Below are positions 1-7,593 of a DNA stretch of 35,706 bases, in pieces. The position numbers were made by a program, and so were the translations under genes. The stretch comes from an uncultured Paracoccaceae bacterium (lineage in GTDB: Bacteria; Pseudomonadota; Alphaproteobacteria; Rhodobacterales; Rhodobacteraceae): the NCBI GenBank assembly GCA_947489705.1, contig CANLEQ010000030.1, positions 1 through 35,706 on the forward strand, read 5' to 3'. Below the pieces are notes generated by a model. It saw only the letters and a list, made by a program, of their open reading frames with translations, had not been told where the DNA came from and searched no databases. How positions within the stretch are numbered: position 1 is the stretch's first letter; the number at the start of each line of letters is the position of its first letter.

Positions 1-133
1 CCGTTCCTCTCCCAGCCGGGAAATCGTAGCGGAACACTCCAGCTTCAAACGGTCCAGTTTGCGGGGATCAGATCACTTATGCGGCCGTCATTTTGCTCCT
101 GTGTTGCTCGATTTCGTTCCGGGAATGGGGCTC
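1..133. other. Region downstream of repB, expected repB-repC spacer
   Basis: This stretch follows the repB stop codon on the minus strand. In repABC replicons the spacer between repB and repC usually carries a small antisense RNA, transcribed against the operon, that limits repC expression and sets incompatibility. The position fits, but I could not find a convincing hairpin with a T-tract on the plus strand, nor a start of repC before the window ends. The antisense RNA is therefore inferred from family organisation and not seen. Confidence 0.3.
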
Positions 134-1114
134 TCAGGCCCTTGTTTTCCCCTCCTTGCGCCAACGATCGTGCAGATCTCTGGCGATGGTCTCGGCGTTC
201 TCCGCGAGCCATTCCGTGAACTCGGCGTCTACCGCGGTAGACAATCGCATTTCGACGGCTCTGGACGTTCTGCGAACTTGTCCGATAGCACACCCGTCAT
301 AAAGTGTCAGCGATACTGACCTATTTGGACCATCGTCCTTTGGTTTGGCTGCTGCCCGACCCGCCACAGTTTTGCGCGCGGATTTCAGCACCCATTCGAA
401 CCGTTGGTCGGAGGGCAAGTCGTGCGGAACACCAAAAGAACTTTCCACGAGATCGACCTTTTCAGTCTTTCCGATTTCGGCCAGTGCGGCCCATTGCCGT
501 CGGCCAACGCCGTGCGCGGCGCCGACACGTTCGATCACCTCGTCGGGAATGTCGGAGATGAGTGTGATATGGGCTGACACGGATTGCCGGCTCAAACCGA
601 GGGCATCGCGGATCACGCCCGCACCGTATCTAGCCGCTTTCATTTCACGAATGAATATCGCCTTCTCGATGAAAGAGGGATCGAGCCGGAGATTGTTCTC
701 CTGGCCTTGAGCGAGGATCGCTTCCTCGTCACTCAAGGTCCTGACGATTGCCTTGACGGGCCGCGCAAGTCGCTTGAGGGCCATGAGGCGGCGGCGACCA
801 TAGACAACCGCGTATCGGTCAGGTTGATCGGTCGGTCTGACGAGAATGGGAACCTGTTGCCCGTGGGTCCGGATGCTCTCCGCGAGATTCTCGATTCCGT
901 CATCCTCGCCGAACCTGTCGGTAAGGCCGCCGCCTTCGATCATCGACGGATCGATATCCAGGATCGAGTTGGACGAGAGATCGCGAAGGGACTCTCTCAG
1001 TCCCGTCACGGAAGCCGAGGAACTGCGCGTCCGCGGGGCAGGGGGCTCCGATTGCGGCTCGGCCTTGTCCGCATCCGTTGCGATTTCGACGCCGAAGATC
1101 TTGCGTGCCATCAT
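134..1114 (-). CDS. repB: RepB, ParB-like plasmid partition protein
   Basis: This is the centromere-binding partner of the RepA ATPase in repABC plasmid segregation, 326 residues, the normal length. The N-terminus carries the short RKIFG motif typical of RepB. A ParB nuclease-like/CTP-binding fold follows, with YGRRR (about residues 105-109) and GQENNLR (137-143), then a helix-turn-helix around 164-185 (GVIRDALGLSRQSVSAH). The start ATG overlaps the repA stop as ATGA, so the two are translationally coupled. A second ATG follows immediately and could also serve. No parS-like 16-bp palindrome of the form GTT-N4-GC-N4-AAC was found by eye in the flanks. The protein looks intact, unlike repA next to it. 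Confidence 0.9.
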   Translation of the reverse strand: MMARKIFGVEIATDADKAEPQSEPPAPRTRSSSASVTGLRESLRDLSSNSILDIDPSMIEGGGLTDRFGEDDGIENLAESIRTHGQQVPILVRPTDQPDRYAVVYGRRRLMALKRLARPVKAIVRTLSDEEAILAQGQENNLRLDPSFIEKAIFIREMKAARYGAGVIRDALGLSRQSVSAHITLISDIPDEVIERVGAAHGVGRRQWAALAEIGKTEKVDLVESSFGVPHDLPSDQRFEWVLKSARKTVAGRAAAKPKDDGPNRSVSLTLYDGCAIGQVRRTSRAVEMRLSTAVDAEFTEWLAENAETIARDLHDRWRKEGKTRA

Positions 1115-2178
1115 CTCCCCCAGGCTGCTTGAATGACGGTCTCGAGCTCGTCGGCCACGCCGTTCATGCTGGTGATCGCCCGCTCGAGCGTCTTGCGCAC
1201 GAGCTGGCTCGGATCGACCTCGTAGATTGTCTGCTGGGTCATGCCCGCATCGCTGATTGCCGTGGATTTCAGCATGGGCTGGGTCAGGACCTGATCGCCC
1301 AGGATCGTGCGGAGATATCCGGCCATCTGTGTCTGCGGACCGTCGGACGGTTCGTACTGCGTGATGAGGAACTTAACGAAATCCCAGCTCACCCGCTTGT
1401 CGATGGCTTCCTCGACGGTTTCAACGGTTTCCGCGGCGAGGTTCAGGAACTGCGACATCGAGGCGATATCGAGCATGCTCGGGACCACCGTCACGACCAG
1501 GCCCGTCGATGCGGCGAGCGCCGTGAGGGTCACGAAGCCGAGCTGCGGAGGACAGTCGATAATGATCAGATCGTAATCGTCCTCGACTTCCTCCAGCGCG
1601 CGGGTCAGACGCTCGGCAAAGATCGGCTGGACCCGCCGGCCGAGAGCGTTGGCCGTTTCGGTCTCGTATTCCGAAAGGATAAGCCCCGCGGGGGCGAGGT
1701 CGAGATTGTGGAAATAGGTCTTCCGAATTACCTCGGAGAGGGGGCGAGGGTCCTTGTACCGCAAGGCGTCGTAGATCGTGCCGGCCTCGCTGAACTCGAG
1801 TTCGGGGCGGAACCCGAAGAAGGTGGTGAGACTCGCTTGCGCGTCCATGTCGAGGACCGCCACCCTGTACCCTCGCAGGCTGTAGCGCATCGCGAGCGAA
1901 ATCGCGGACGACGTCTTGGCCGATCCGCCCTTAAAGTTGCACACGCTCAGCACTTGAAGGTGGTCACCCTTTCGCCGGCCCGGCCGGTAATGATCGGGGT
2001 TTTTGCCCGTCTGTGCCATGATCGACCTGATCTGGTCGATTTCCTCGGCAGTATAGTGACGATGGCCCCTGGTATCCGTAAATACGTCCGGAAACGACCC
2101 GTCCTTGTGGCGTGTCCGGAGGTTGGACGTGCTGATACGAAGGAGCTCGGCCACCTCCGTCGACGAGAATCGCCGCAA
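1111..2178 (-). CDS. repA: RepA, ParA-type partition ATPase, N-terminally truncated
   Basis: RepA drives repABC plasmid segregation and represses its own operon. Seen here are a MerR-like DNA-binding segment (RRFSSTEVAELL, residues 2-13), the deviant Walker A motif KGGSAKT (83-89), LDMDAQ (109-114) and the Walker B stretch DLIIIDCPP. Family members have about 400 residues; this one has about 355 from the best start. I chose TTG at 2178 because a GAGGAG Shine-Dalgarno lies nine bases upstream and no ATG or GTG exists before it in frame. The frame upstream still reads like RepA (PEERKSLRRF) for about ten residues and then runs into the end of tctA, whose stop is at 2223-2225. The first ~40-50 residues and the normal repABC promoter therefore appear to be lost. 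It may be cotranscribed with tctCBA. Confidence 0.85.
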   Translation of the reverse strand: MRRFSSTEVAELLRISTSNLRTRHKDGSFPDVFTDTRGHRHYTAEEIDQIRSIMAQTGKNPDHYRPGRRKGDHLQVLSVCNFKGGSAKTSSAISLAMRYSLRGYRVAVLDMDAQASLTTFFGFRPELEFSEAGTIYDALRYKDPRPLSEVIRKTYFHNLDLAPAGLILSEYETETANALGRRVQPIFAERLTRALEEVEDDYDLIIIDCPPQLGFVTLTALAASTGLVVTVVPSMLDIASMSQFLNLAAETVETVEEAIDKRVSWDFVKFLITQYEPSDGPQTQMAGYLRTILGDQVLTQPMLKSTAISDAGMTQQTIYEVDPSQLVRKTLERAITSMNGVADELETVIQAAWGR

Positions 2179-2222
2179 GGACTTGCGCTCCTCGGGGGAA
2201 CCGGAATCTCCTGGATTGTTGC

Positions 2223-3746
2223 TTACTTCGATGTCCGGTTTTCCGGAAACAGCTTCGCTCGGCGTTGATCCCGGATGGCAAGCCAGACCGAAAGCGCAAG
2301 GAAGAGCGCCGTGAACGTGTAGAGTACGACGGATATCCAGCTCGAGAGCAATATTCCCCAATCTCCGTCCGAGATCGACATGGCACGTCGCAGATTCCGC
2401 TCCATGTCGCCGCCGAGCAGAAGCCCGAGGACGAGCGGAACGAGGCTTACCCCCAGCTTGCGCAGGACATAGCCGAGCGCGCCGAACATGATCATCAGTT
2501 CCAGATCGAAAATCGAGTTCGAGATCGAGAAGACCCCCACGAAGCTCACGGCAGCGACGATCGGCATGAGCGCCCAGGTGGGCACCATCATCAGCCGGGT
2601 GAAAAGCCCGATCAGGGGCAGGTTCAGGACCAGAAGCGCGATATTGGCGAGATAGAGGGAGGCCACCAACCCCCAGACGAGCTCGGGTTGCTGCGCGAAA
2701 AGGAGCGGTCCGGGTTGCACGTTCAGCGACACGAGCATCGCGAGCATCACCGCCGTTGTGCCCGAGCCCGGCACACCCAGCGACAGCATGGGAATGAGCG
2801 CCCCGCCCGAAGCCGCGTTGTTGCCGGCCTCCGGCGCCGCGACGCCGCGCGGATCGCCCGTGCCGAACGTTCCTCCGCCGCCGCTGACCTGCTTTTCCAT
2901 CGCGTAGCTCATGACCGCTCCGAGCGACGCCCCCGCTCCGGGCAGCACGCCCGCGACGAAGCCGACCAAGGATCCGCGTGTCATTGCCCCCCGTGTGGAC
3001 CAGATCGCCCGGAAATCCGGAAGCCAGCTCTGCACCCTTATCGTCGCGGCGCGTTCCTTGCCGCGCTTTTCGAGCAGGACGAGTATCTCGGAGATCGCGA
3101 AAAGTCCCACCAGTGCCACGATCGGATCGACACCGTCGTAGATATGGTAGTTGCCGGCCGTGAAGCGCGGAATGCCGGTGATGGGATCGATGCCGATACA
3201 GGCGATCATCAGGCCGAGTGCCGCGGACAGCAACGTCTTGCGCGGATCGACCCCCGCGATGCCCCCGATCGTGGCGAAGGCGAGCACGTAGAGCGCGAAA
3301 TAGTCGGCAGGCCCGAAATAGATTGCCGCCCGCGCGAGAAGCGGGGCGAAGAGCGTGAGGCCGATCACCGACACCGTCGCCCCGACGAAGGACGCGACCC
3401 CGGAGATTGCCAGCGCATCGGCGGCGCGTCCCTGCTGGGCCATCGGAAATCCGTCGAGCGTCGTCATGATCGCCGGCTCGTCGCCGGGTATGTTGAGCAG
3501 GATCGAACTGATCCGCCCGCCATACATGCACCCGAAATAGACCGCGGAAAGCAGGATGAGCGACGACGTCGCGTCGAAGCCGAAAGCGAAGGTCAGCGGG
3601 ATCAGGATCGCGACGCCGTTCACCGGTCCAAGGCCCGGAAGCGCCCCGATCAAGGTGCCCGCGAAACATCCCAGAAGCAGAAGCGTCAGGTTCAAGGGGG
3701 TGAGGGCAACGGCGAAGCCGCCGGCCAGTGCGCTCAGGGTTTCCAC
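2223..3746 (-). CDS. tctA: TctA, large membrane subunit of a tripartite tricarboxylate transporter
   Basis: This is the roughly 12-helix membrane subunit of a TTT-family, cation-driven carboxylate importer, 507 residues, the usual family length. The two halves each carry the conserved glycine-proline loop: GALPGLGPVNG near residue 40 and GVLPGAGASLGAV near 265. It is the third gene of tctC-tctB-tctA; tctB ends ten bases upstream of its start. The 3' end is intact (…FPENRTSK, stop TAA) but is followed directly by the truncated repA frame. No terminator is visible between the two, so transcription could read through into repA-repB. Confidence 0.93.
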   Translation of the reverse strand: METLSALAGGFAVALTPLNLTLLLLGCFAGTLIGALPGLGPVNGVAILIPLTFAFGFDATSSLILLSAVYFGCMYGGRISSILLNIPGDEPAIMTTLDGFPMAQQGRAADALAISGVASFVGATVSVIGLTLFAPLLARAAIYFGPADYFALYVLAFATIGGIAGVDPRKTLLSAALGLMIACIGIDPITGIPRFTAGNYHIYDGVDPIVALVGLFAISEILVLLEKRGKERAATIRVQSWLPDFRAIWSTRGAMTRGSLVGFVAGVLPGAGASLGAVMSYAMEKQVSGGGGTFGTGDPRGVAAPEAGNNAASGGALIPMLSLGVPGSGTTAVMLAMLVSLNVQPGPLLFAQQPELVWGLVASLYLANIALLVLNLPLIGLFTRLMMVPTWALMPIVAAVSFVGVFSISNSIFDLELMIMFGALGYVLRKLGVSLVPLVLGLLLGGDMERNLRRAMSISDGDWGILLSSWISVVLYTFTALFLALSVWLAIRDQRRAKLFPENRTSK

Positions 3747-3756
3747 ATCGATCTCC

Positions 3757-4185
3757 TCAGAACCAAGTGCCCAGCACGTCGAGCGGCAGGCCCAACCCCT
3801 TGTCGAAGAGCGCCCAGAGACCCGGTGCGATCAAAGCGGCGATCGCGGCCGACTTCCAGGCCGGACCGTCGAGGATGATGCCCAGAAGCGCCAGCAGCAG
3901 GAAGGTCGCCAGCGGAAAGCCGAGGGGTCGCAGCAGCCAAGCGTAACCCAGCAACACGGCAAGCGACGCCCCTTGCCGCGCAAGCCGTTCGGGGCGGGGC
4001 CAGGCGACCTCCCCGCCGGGCCAGACCACGAGGGATGCCGACAGGATCATTGCCGGAATGCCGACGATGATCGGAAACACCGCGGGACCCAGGACGTCGC
4101 CGAACGGAGCGTCATAGGATGTGGCCCCGCTGACGAAGAGCGCCGCGATCACAAAGATCACGGCGCCAAGCAGTCTGGTGGTCAT
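3757..4185 (-). CDS. tctB: TctB, small membrane subunit of the TTT transporter
   Basis: This is a four-helix small membrane subunit that pairs with TctA, 142 residues, a normal length for this poorly conserved family. Hydrophobic segments are LLGAVIFVIAALFV near the start, FPIIVGIPAMILSASLVV, ASLAVLLGYAWLL and the C-terminal block. The ATG at 4185 overlaps the tctC stop as ATGA, which fixes the start. The identification rests on hydrophobicity, size and the position between tctC and tctA more than on any motif. Confidence 0.88.
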   Translation of the reverse strand: MTTRLLGAVIFVIAALFVSGATSYDAPFGDVLGPAVFPIIVGIPAMILSASLVVWPGGEVAWPRPERLARQGASLAVLLGYAWLLRPLGFPLATFLLLALLGIILDGPAWKSAAIAALIAPGLWALFDKGLGLPLDVLGTWF

Positions 4186-5156
4186 TCTATGATGCCGATT
4201 TCTCTCGAAATCTCGGCCATCGCCTCTTCCTGGTCCTGGACGTACTGGGTGAACTCGTCCCCTCCGCGCCAGATCGGCAGGAGACCGGATTCCTCGGCCG
4301 CCTCTTGCCACTCCTCGCTCTGATAGAGGGTTTCGAGCCTGTCGACCCATGCCTGGTAGGCCTCGTCGGAGACATCTCCGCCGGTATAGACGCCACGCCA
4401 GTTATAGCCGGTGACATCGACCCCCTGGCTCACGGCCGTCGGAATGTCGGGAAATGCCGGTACGGGCTCGTCGGACAGGACGGCGAGAACGCGAATGTCG
4501 CCCGATTCCACGAAGCCCGCGATTTCGCCGATATCGGTCGAGACGACGTCGACCTGATTGCCCATCATCTGCGTCACCGCATCGGTGCCTGCGTCGAACT
4601 GGACCCACCGGAGCGCCGAAAGGTCTTCGAGCCCCGCCTCGCGCGCAACGAGCAGAAGCCGGATGTGGTCCCAACCGCCCGCCCCGGACGACCCCGCGGT
4701 GACGATCGATCCCGGGTCGTTCGCCATGATCTCGGTCAGTTCTGCGAGATCGTCGATCTCGCTGTCGGCATTCACGGCGATGAGGCCGACATCGGCCCCG
4801 AGCATCGCGATGTAGCGCATCGCATCCAGCGGTGCGGGATACCGGCCCTGGGCGATCTGGGTGACGCCGACCGTCGATGTCGCGACGATGAGGTTCTCGT
4901 CCTCGGGGCGTTCGCCGTCGACCATCGCGTAGGTCACGGCCCCCACGCCGCCGGGCATGTTCGTCACCTGCATGTTGCCGTCGATGAGATCGAGATCGCT
5001 CAGGATCCGGGCGATCGTTCGGCATGTGAAGTCCCAGCCCCCTCCCGGGGCCGAAGGTGCGATGCATTCCGTCGTCTGGGCGCTGGCGGGGGCCAGCGAG
5101 GCAAGCGCGCTCAAAGCCGCGCCGGCCAGCAGGGCCGTTACCTTGCGAGTGTTCAT
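4182..5156 (-). CDS. tctC: TctC, periplasmic substrate-binding protein of the TTT transporter
   Basis: This secreted binding protein captures a carboxylate and delivers it to TctAB; it has 324 residues. It starts with a Sec signal peptide (charged MNTRK, hydrophobic core, cleavage after about ASAQ). The mature N-terminus has CIAPSAPGGGWDFTC, with cysteines 31 and 45 flanking the PGGG substrate loop, followed by MPGGVGAVTYA. This paired-cysteine PGGG arrangement resembles the citrate-type TctC of enterobacteria rather than the many TctC paralogues of unknown substrate. That points to a citrate-like tricarboxylate or hydroxy-dicarboxylate. The start is supported by GGGAGG six to seven bases upstream of the ATG. 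Confidence 0.93.
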   Translation of the reverse strand: MNTRKVTALLAGAALSALASLAPASAQTTECIAPSAPGGGWDFTCRTIARILSDLDLIDGNMQVTNMPGGVGAVTYAMVDGERPEDENLIVATSTVGVTQIAQGRYPAPLDAMRYIAMLGADVGLIAVNADSEIDDLAELTEIMANDPGSIVTAGSSGAGGWDHIRLLLVAREAGLEDLSALRWVQFDAGTDAVTQMMGNQVDVVSTDIGEIAGFVESGDIRVLAVLSDEPVPAFPDIPTAVSQGVDVTGYNWRGVYTGGDVSDEAYQAWVDRLETLYQSEEWQEAAEESGLLPIWRGGDEFTQYVQDQEEAMAEISREIGIIE

Positions 5157-5205
5157 GTGATCCTCCCTTTGATCGTGTTCATCACCACACAGGAGCGATC
5201 GTCCT

Positions 5206-5270
5206 TTATCAAGTAGGGAGTTCGCGTGATGGCGCATCTCTTGATAAGCGGTCGGTTTCGCTGCCACTAT
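5206..5270. promoter_or_regulatory. Divergent promoter region between tctC and the lyase gene
   Basis: An 8-bp inverted repeat, TTATCAAG at 5206-5213 and CTTGATAA at 5240-5247, lies between the divergent genes with centres 34 bp apart, about three helical turns. Each arm contains TTGATA reading outward, so each could also be a -35 box. On the plus strand TTGATA (5241-5246) is followed 18 bases later by CACTAT (5265-5270). On the minus strand the -10 match is poor. The repeat could be an operator shared by both operons, or simply two -35 elements. No regulator gene lies beside it. Confidence 0.4.
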
Positions 5271-5295
5271 GCAGCTCAGCAGGGGGAGAGAGACC

Positions 5296-6255
5296 ATGAC
5301 CGACAATCCGGGGCCAGCCGCGCGCGGAGGGCACGTAACGGTATGCGAGGTAGGACCGCGCGACGGGTTCCAGGCCGAGGAGACCTTCATTCCCACGGAC
5401 CGCAAGATCGCGATCGTGGATGGCCTCTTCGCGGCAGGCGTTCGCCACGTCCAGGTCACATCCTTCGTCAGTCCCCGCGCCGTTCCGCAACTTCGCGACG
5501 CGGAAGAGGTCCTCTCGGGGATAACGCGTCCGCCGGGCGCGGTCGTCGCGGCGCTCGTCGCGAACCAGAAAGGGGCGGAGCGGGCAGGGACGGCCGGGGT
5601 CGACATCGTCCACGGCGTTCTGTCGGCGTCCGAGACGCATAACCTCAAGAACGTGAACCGGCCCGTCGCGAAATCGCTCGAAGACATGAAAGGGATCGCA
5701 GCGACGCTTTCGGGCGCGGGTGTCGCGATCGAGGGGGGGATCGCCACGGCGTTCGGCTGCCCCTTCGAAGGCCCGGTGCCTGCCGAGAGGGTAGGGCGTA
5801 TCGCACGGGCCTATCAGGAGCTCGGTGCGGTGCGCGTCTCGCTCGGTGACACGACGGGCATGGCGACGCCCCTGACCGTCGCCGCCGCCATCCGTGCGAT
5901 CCGCGAGGCGGCGCCGGGTATGCCGATCGGGCTGCATTTCCACAATACCAGGGGCGTGGGGCTCGCCTGCGTGATGACCGGGCTTTCCATGGGCGTCACT
6001 CATTACGACGCCTCGATCGGCGGGCTCGGCGGATGTCCCTTCGCGGCCGGGGCGACCGGAAATATCTGCACCGAGGATCTCGTCTATCTGCTGGCCGAGA
6101 GCGGCTACGAGACCGGCATCGATCTCGACGCATTGATCGGCGTCGCCGAACGTACTCAGGAAACGATCGGCCGGCCATTGCCGGGCCAGGTGATGAAGGC
6201 CGGGCCGCGGCTCCGGCGCCACGATCCCGAACTCACCCGGCACGCGGCGGGATGA
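5296..6255 (+). CDS. Hydroxymethylglutaryl-CoA lyase family protein
   Basis: This TIM-barrel DRE-metallolyase is predicted to split a 3-hydroxy-3-methyl acyl-CoA (HMG-CoA to acetoacetate plus acetyl-CoA, or a close relative such as citramalyl-CoA). It has 319 residues. Family landmarks are all present: VGPRDGFQ (19-26, with the catalytic Arg-Asp pair), the metal-binding HFH (His214 and His216), the lyase signature GGLGGCPFAAGATGN with the flexible-loop Cys247, and the metal ligand Asn256. I chose ATG 5296 because GGGGAGAG lies just upstream; an in-frame ATG at 5269 has no such site. Its stop overlaps the ATG of the CoA-transferase. Pairing with a CoA-transferase and a citrate-type transporter suggests catabolism, not leucine degradation, since no leucine-pathway gene is nearby. 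Confidence 0.9.
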   Translation: MTDNPGPAARGGHVTVCEVGPRDGFQAEETFIPTDRKIAIVDGLFAAGVRHVQVTSFVSPRAVPQLRDAEEVLSGITRPPGAVVAALVANQKGAERAGTAGVDIVHGVLSASETHNLKNVNRPVAKSLEDMKGIAATLSGAGVAIEGGIATAFGCPFEGPVPAERVGRIARAYQELGAVRVSLGDTTGMATPLTVAAAIRAIREAAPGMPIGLHFHNTRGVGLACVMTGLSMGVTHYDASIGGLGGCPFAAGATGNICTEDLVYLLAESGYETGIDLDALIGVAERTQETIGRPLPGQVMKAGPRLRRHDPELTRHAAG

Positions 6256-7442
6256 GCCATCTTCCATTGTCGGGCGTGCGCGTCGTCGATCTCACGCGCA
6301 TCCTTTCCGGACCGTTCTGTTCGATGCTGCTCGGGGATCTCGGCGCCGATGTGGTGAAGATCGAACCTCCGGGCAAGGGCGATCCCGTGCGCGGCCAGGG
6401 GGAGATCGTCGAGGGCATGTCGTGGTACTTCGCGGGCTTCAACCGCAACAAGCGCTCTCTGGCGCTGAACCTGCGTGAGGAGGCAGGCCGCGAGGTTCTC
6501 GCCCGGCTCCTGTCGCGCGCCGATATCCTCACCGAGAACTTTCGCCCCGGCGTTCTGACCGAGATGGGGTTCACGCCCGAACGGCTGGCCGAGCTCAATC
6601 CGGATCTCATTGTGGTGAGCGTCAACGGCTATGGCTCCGACGGGCCCTATGCGAACCGCCCCGCCTTCGATTTCATCACCCAGGCGATGTCGGGATACAT
6701 GGCGACGAACGGGACGCCCGAGACGGGGCCGATCCGCACGGCGCCTCCGATCACGGACCTCGTCGCCGGGCTCTATGCCGCTCTCGGAGCCGTCGCCGCC
6801 CTCAGGGGGCGCGAGGCGGGCGGTCCCGCGCAATCGGTCGAAGCCTCCATGATGATGTCGATGATGTCCATGCTGGCCTATCTGTCGTCGAATGCGCTCG
6901 CGACCGGGCGGGACCCGCAACCCACCGGCAACGACCATCCGATCGCCGCGCCCTACGGGCTGTTCCGCGCCTCCGACGGTCATGTCGCGGTCGCGCCCTC
7001 GACCGAGGCGATCGTGCGCCGGTTCCTCGCGGCACTCGAGCTCGATCACCTGCTCGACGATCCGCGCTTCGATTGCAACGCGGCCAGGCTCCGGAATAGG
7101 GGGGATCTCAACCGTTTGATCGACGACGTCGTCTCGCGGGACACGCAAGCGGCCTGGATCGAGCGTCTGAACGCCGCGGGCGTCCCCTGCGGCCGGGTGC
7201 AGTCGCTGACCGAGGCCCTTTCCGACCCTCAAACGATCGCGCAGGAAATGGTCATTCGTGTCGAGCATCCCGGCCATGGGACCGTCGGAATGACGGGCTT
7301 TCCCATCAAGCTGTCGCGGACGCCGCTTTGCGCGCGCCATCCCGCGCCCGATCTCGGCGCCCATGGGGCGGATATCCTGCGCGAGGCCGGTCTCGACGGG
7401 GCGACAATCGCCGAGTTGCAGCGGACTGGCATCGTGGGATAG
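6252..7442 (+). CDS. Family III (CaiB/BaiF) CoA-transferase
   Basis: This protein transfers CoA between carboxylic acids via an aspartyl-CoA thioester. It has 396 residues, the normal length. The N-terminus is typical (LSGVRVVDLTRILSGP; GADVVKIEPP; NRNKRSL), and the catalytic aspartate is Asp169 in APPITDLVAG, the same position as in CaiB. It overlaps the upstream lyase gene by ATGA, so the two are a translationally coupled pair. The likely job is to load the imported acid with CoA, perhaps from succinyl-CoA or acetyl-CoA, for cleavage by the lyase. The actual acid is not determined by the sequence. Family III enzymes for glutarate, HMG, citramalate and formate are similar at this level. Confidence 0.9.
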   Translation: MSHLPLSGVRVVDLTRILSGPFCSMLLGDLGADVVKIEPPGKGDPVRGQGEIVEGMSWYFAGFNRNKRSLALNLREEAGREVLARLLSRADILTENFRPGVLTEMGFTPERLAELNPDLIVVSVNGYGSDGPYANRPAFDFITQAMSGYMATNGTPETGPIRTAPPITDLVAGLYAALGAVAALRGREAGGPAQSVEASMMMSMMSMLAYLSSNALATGRDPQPTGNDHPIAAPYGLFRASDGHVAVAPSTEAIVRRFLAALELDHLLDDPRFDCNAARLRNRGDLNRLIDDVVSRDTQAAWIERLNAAGVPCGRVQSLTEALSDPQTIAQEMVIRVEHPGHGTVGMTGFPIKLSRTPLCARHPAPDLGAHGADILREAGLDGATIAELQRTGIVG

Positions 7443-7593
7443 GCCAGACTTCCAGTCCCGGACTATTAACGGCATTTTGGACGCTCCGGGCAGCCAAGCC
7501 TCTTCAAAGCGCAACAGGAACCGTCGCATTCACCCGGGACGCAATGCGGGGCAAGCCGACTGAAACGCTCTACCGATTGCACCCCGCGGGCGA

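Noticed and set aside
1-2260. parS centromere sites of the repABC type
   Set aside because: Searched by eye for GTT-N4-GC-N4-AAC palindromes around repA-repB and found none; sites may lie near repC, outside the window.
2265-3878. Long plus-strand open frame opposite tctA
   Set aside because: Its composition is Arg/Glu/Asp/Gln-rich low-complexity sequence typical of the antisense frame of a GC-rich membrane protein; tctA on the other strand has clear family motifs.
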